Shown here piece after piece: positions 62,600 to 64,000 of a stretch of 64,000 nucleotides of DNA. Below the pieces are notes generated by a model, which worked only from the letters and a program-made list of their open reading frames with translations, did no database searches and was not told the DNA's origin. The DNA is from Arachis hypogaea (lineage: Eukaryota > Streptophyta > Magnoliopsida > Fabales > Fabaceae): contig NC_092039.1 of assembly GCF_003086295.3 (NCBI RefSeq), positions 98,166,561 to 98,230,560 of the forward strand, read 5' to 3'. A program made the translations under genes and the position numbers. Within the stretch, counting starts at the first letter, position 1. Every line of letters begins with the position of its first letter.

Positions 62600-64000
62600 T
62601 TCTTTTTACGTACTTCATGGTTTTTTCCCAAAAAATTTTTTATGAAAGAGTTTTAACGAGGCAACATAGCAAGGACTAGGAGTTAAAATAGAAAAACGGT
62701 TAGTAGCAAATAGCACTTTAAATAATTTATATTAATGATATTCATTTTTTATGTTGTTTATTCTACTATATGCACCAATTTAAGCTTGATAAAGGGGAAA
62801 AATCATTGTCTGACCTGAATGTTTGGCAAGATAAAGCGACGAGGTCTAAATTAGTGTAAGAAGTTATATAAGCAGATCATGGTTCGACCTCATCAAGCAA
62901 TTCGTAAAAAAAAAGTTGGCAAGAGGCAAACCTAAAACAAATTGCAAAAGTAACTTGATGAAACAAACTAAAAGATGACCGACCTCTTAAGCACGACGAC
63001 ATGGTCATAATTGAGCTTGACCTCACAACGATTTGTTTGAATAAAATTGAAAAAGAAGGGTGATTTGACCTCTTTAAGCTAAGAAATAAGTGGCCAACCA
63101 CACTAAGTCTACACAATAAATGCCTACTATAAAATCAAGTTATCCAAGCTTATAGAACAGCTCAGCCAAATGAGTTAAAAAGAGAGTCCAAAACGACTTG
63201 TAAAAATTTCATAGGAAAAAAGTACCTATCTCACAAGGTTGGAACAATTAAGAAACAACTACAAAATCAAAGCAAGACCTTCCTGACCTTTAGAATAGCT
63301 CAGAACAATAGATTTATGAAAAAAATGTCTTGCAAAAATAACAGCATCTCAATTACTAAAATGTTTGTTGCCAAGTGATATTTGAAAGCACAAAAAAGCA
63401 AACAAGACTACAACTATTAAATACAAGTCAAGAAAAGGCTATAAACATTTATAAACCATAAAAATAAATGTAAGAGCCACAACATTTAAAAGGCCCTAAA
63501 AAAGTGGGCAAAGTGCATAAACAAAAAAAATTCAAAAAGCCCAAACCAGGGCAAACAGTATTCAACTATAACTATTAAAAAAATAGAGTGCTTAAAGTCC
63601 CACAAGTCGAAACAACAACTACAAAAGTCCAAATTAAAATAAGAGGGAGGAGGATCCTGCTCTTCAATGGCTATATCAAGTTGGGGGGCTTCCTCAACTC
63701 GGCCTCGAAAGTCTTCAGGTCCTCAGAAGGAGTAACCTCAGTCTCAGGAAAAAATATCTTCCCATCTACCACGACCTTGTTAGGGTTGATAAGAGAGAGG
63801 TCCACTTCAGGAGCAAGAAGTCAGAATTAGCTTTCAAGTTATCAGCCATTTGGTCCATAGCCTCTGCTATATTAAGCTCCAAGTCTTCATGCCTTTGTTT
63901 AAGTTGTTCCAGCTCCTTTTCCACCTCTAGTTTCTCTCTGAAGACTCGGGTATAACTCTCATCCATGGTACAAGCTGCTTGAGAGAGCTTCAATTTTTTC
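62600..64000 (-). pseudogene. Antisense extra ORF region of the Tat-lineage element, 3' end part
   Basis: The sequence just after integrase (TTTTAACGAGGCAACATAGC) matches the start of the remnant at 4841. On the minus strand, 63993-63766 encodes a coiled coil (EVEKELEQLKQRHEDLELN) and then, after a frameshift, PEVDLSLINPNKVVVDGKIF with an acidic tail at about 63830-63700. This parallels the C-terminal end of the antisense ORF at 5635-5429. The N-terminal part lies past the window. The ORF at 63116-62877 does not look conserved. Confidence 0.55.

Larger units (their letters stand above)
47685..64000 (+). mobile_element. Decayed Tat-lineage Ty3/gypsy element, interrupted by a younger element
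   Basis: In order: 5' LTR (47685-48162), tRNA-Asp primer site (48163-48180), gag (from 48203), protease interrupted at 49103/59147, RT (59830-60400), RNase H (60960-61350), integrase (61640-62560) and an antisense extra ORF (about 62870-63993). The 3' LTR lies beyond the window. Every domain carries stops or frameshifts. The order RT, RNase H, integrase, then antisense ORF fits Tat lineages. Confidence 0.8.

Noticed and set aside
62877..63116. 79-aa minus-strand ORF
   Set aside because: No resemblance to the corresponding part of the antisense ORF at 5429-7210; probably chance.

Overview
The window is plant nuclear DNA, very probably from a legume and most like peanut (Arachis). The evidence is long AT-rich spacers, GT-AG introns, LTR retrotransposons primed by tRNA-Asp and initiator tRNA-Met, and MULE, hAT and CACTA transposons of types I associate with Arachis. 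The species is an inference. I see no ordinary single-copy cellular gene, tRNA, rRNA or CRISPR array. Almost everything interpretable is a transposon or a gene carried by one.

Layout. (1) 1-7.85 kb is a three-level nest. A minus-strand tRNA-Asp-primed Ty3-type element (1-3111) sits in the leader of a minus-strand Copia element (LTR 3226-4840). The Copia element sits in the 3' part of a plus-strand Tat-lineage Ty3 element that carries an antisense extra ORF. (2) 7.85-17.85 kb is AT-rich and essentially gene-free, with small CACTA-like ends, MITEs, a 470-bp fold-back element and AT/TAA microsatellites. (3) 18.04-42.03 kb appears to be one giant (about 24 kb) Mutator-like element, bounded by a 9-bp direct repeat (TATCCATCG) and diverged terminal inverted repeats. 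A decayed FAR1/FRS-type gene reads inward from the left end. A decayed gene resembling MULE-borne Ulp1-like genes reads inward from the right end. Between them lie a triplicated 2.98-kb segment and arrays of a roughly 110-bp repeat. The giant element has itself been invaded by a compact young MULE in FRS intron 1 (18883-23277, 185-bp TIRs with one mismatch), a CACTA end (26830) and a non-autonomous hAT (33032-34391). (4) 43.44-46.79 kb is a decayed autonomous-type hAT with a BED-finger transposase and a MITE inside it. (5) 47.69-64.0 kb is a plus-strand, heavily mutated Tat-lineage Ty3 element. Its protease reading frame was split by a younger minus-strand element (49104-59141) with two 1609-bp LTRs, an intact 779-codon gag-protease ORF, no reverse transcriptase or integrase, and a broken extra ORF.

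How the parts work together. The two nested retroelements near the ends and the compact MULE are the youngest layers: they have near-identical terminal repeats or near-perfect target duplications. The compact MULE keeps its ends and an apparently intact GRF-zinc-finger/transmembrane protein gene, but has lost the catalytic core of its transposase. The young retroelement keeps gag and protease but no polymerase. Both would depend on proteins supplied from elsewhere. The giant MULE has the convergent two-gene plan known from MuDR (a transposase-type gene and an accessory gene, each reading inward from a TIR), but both genes are now pseudogenes.
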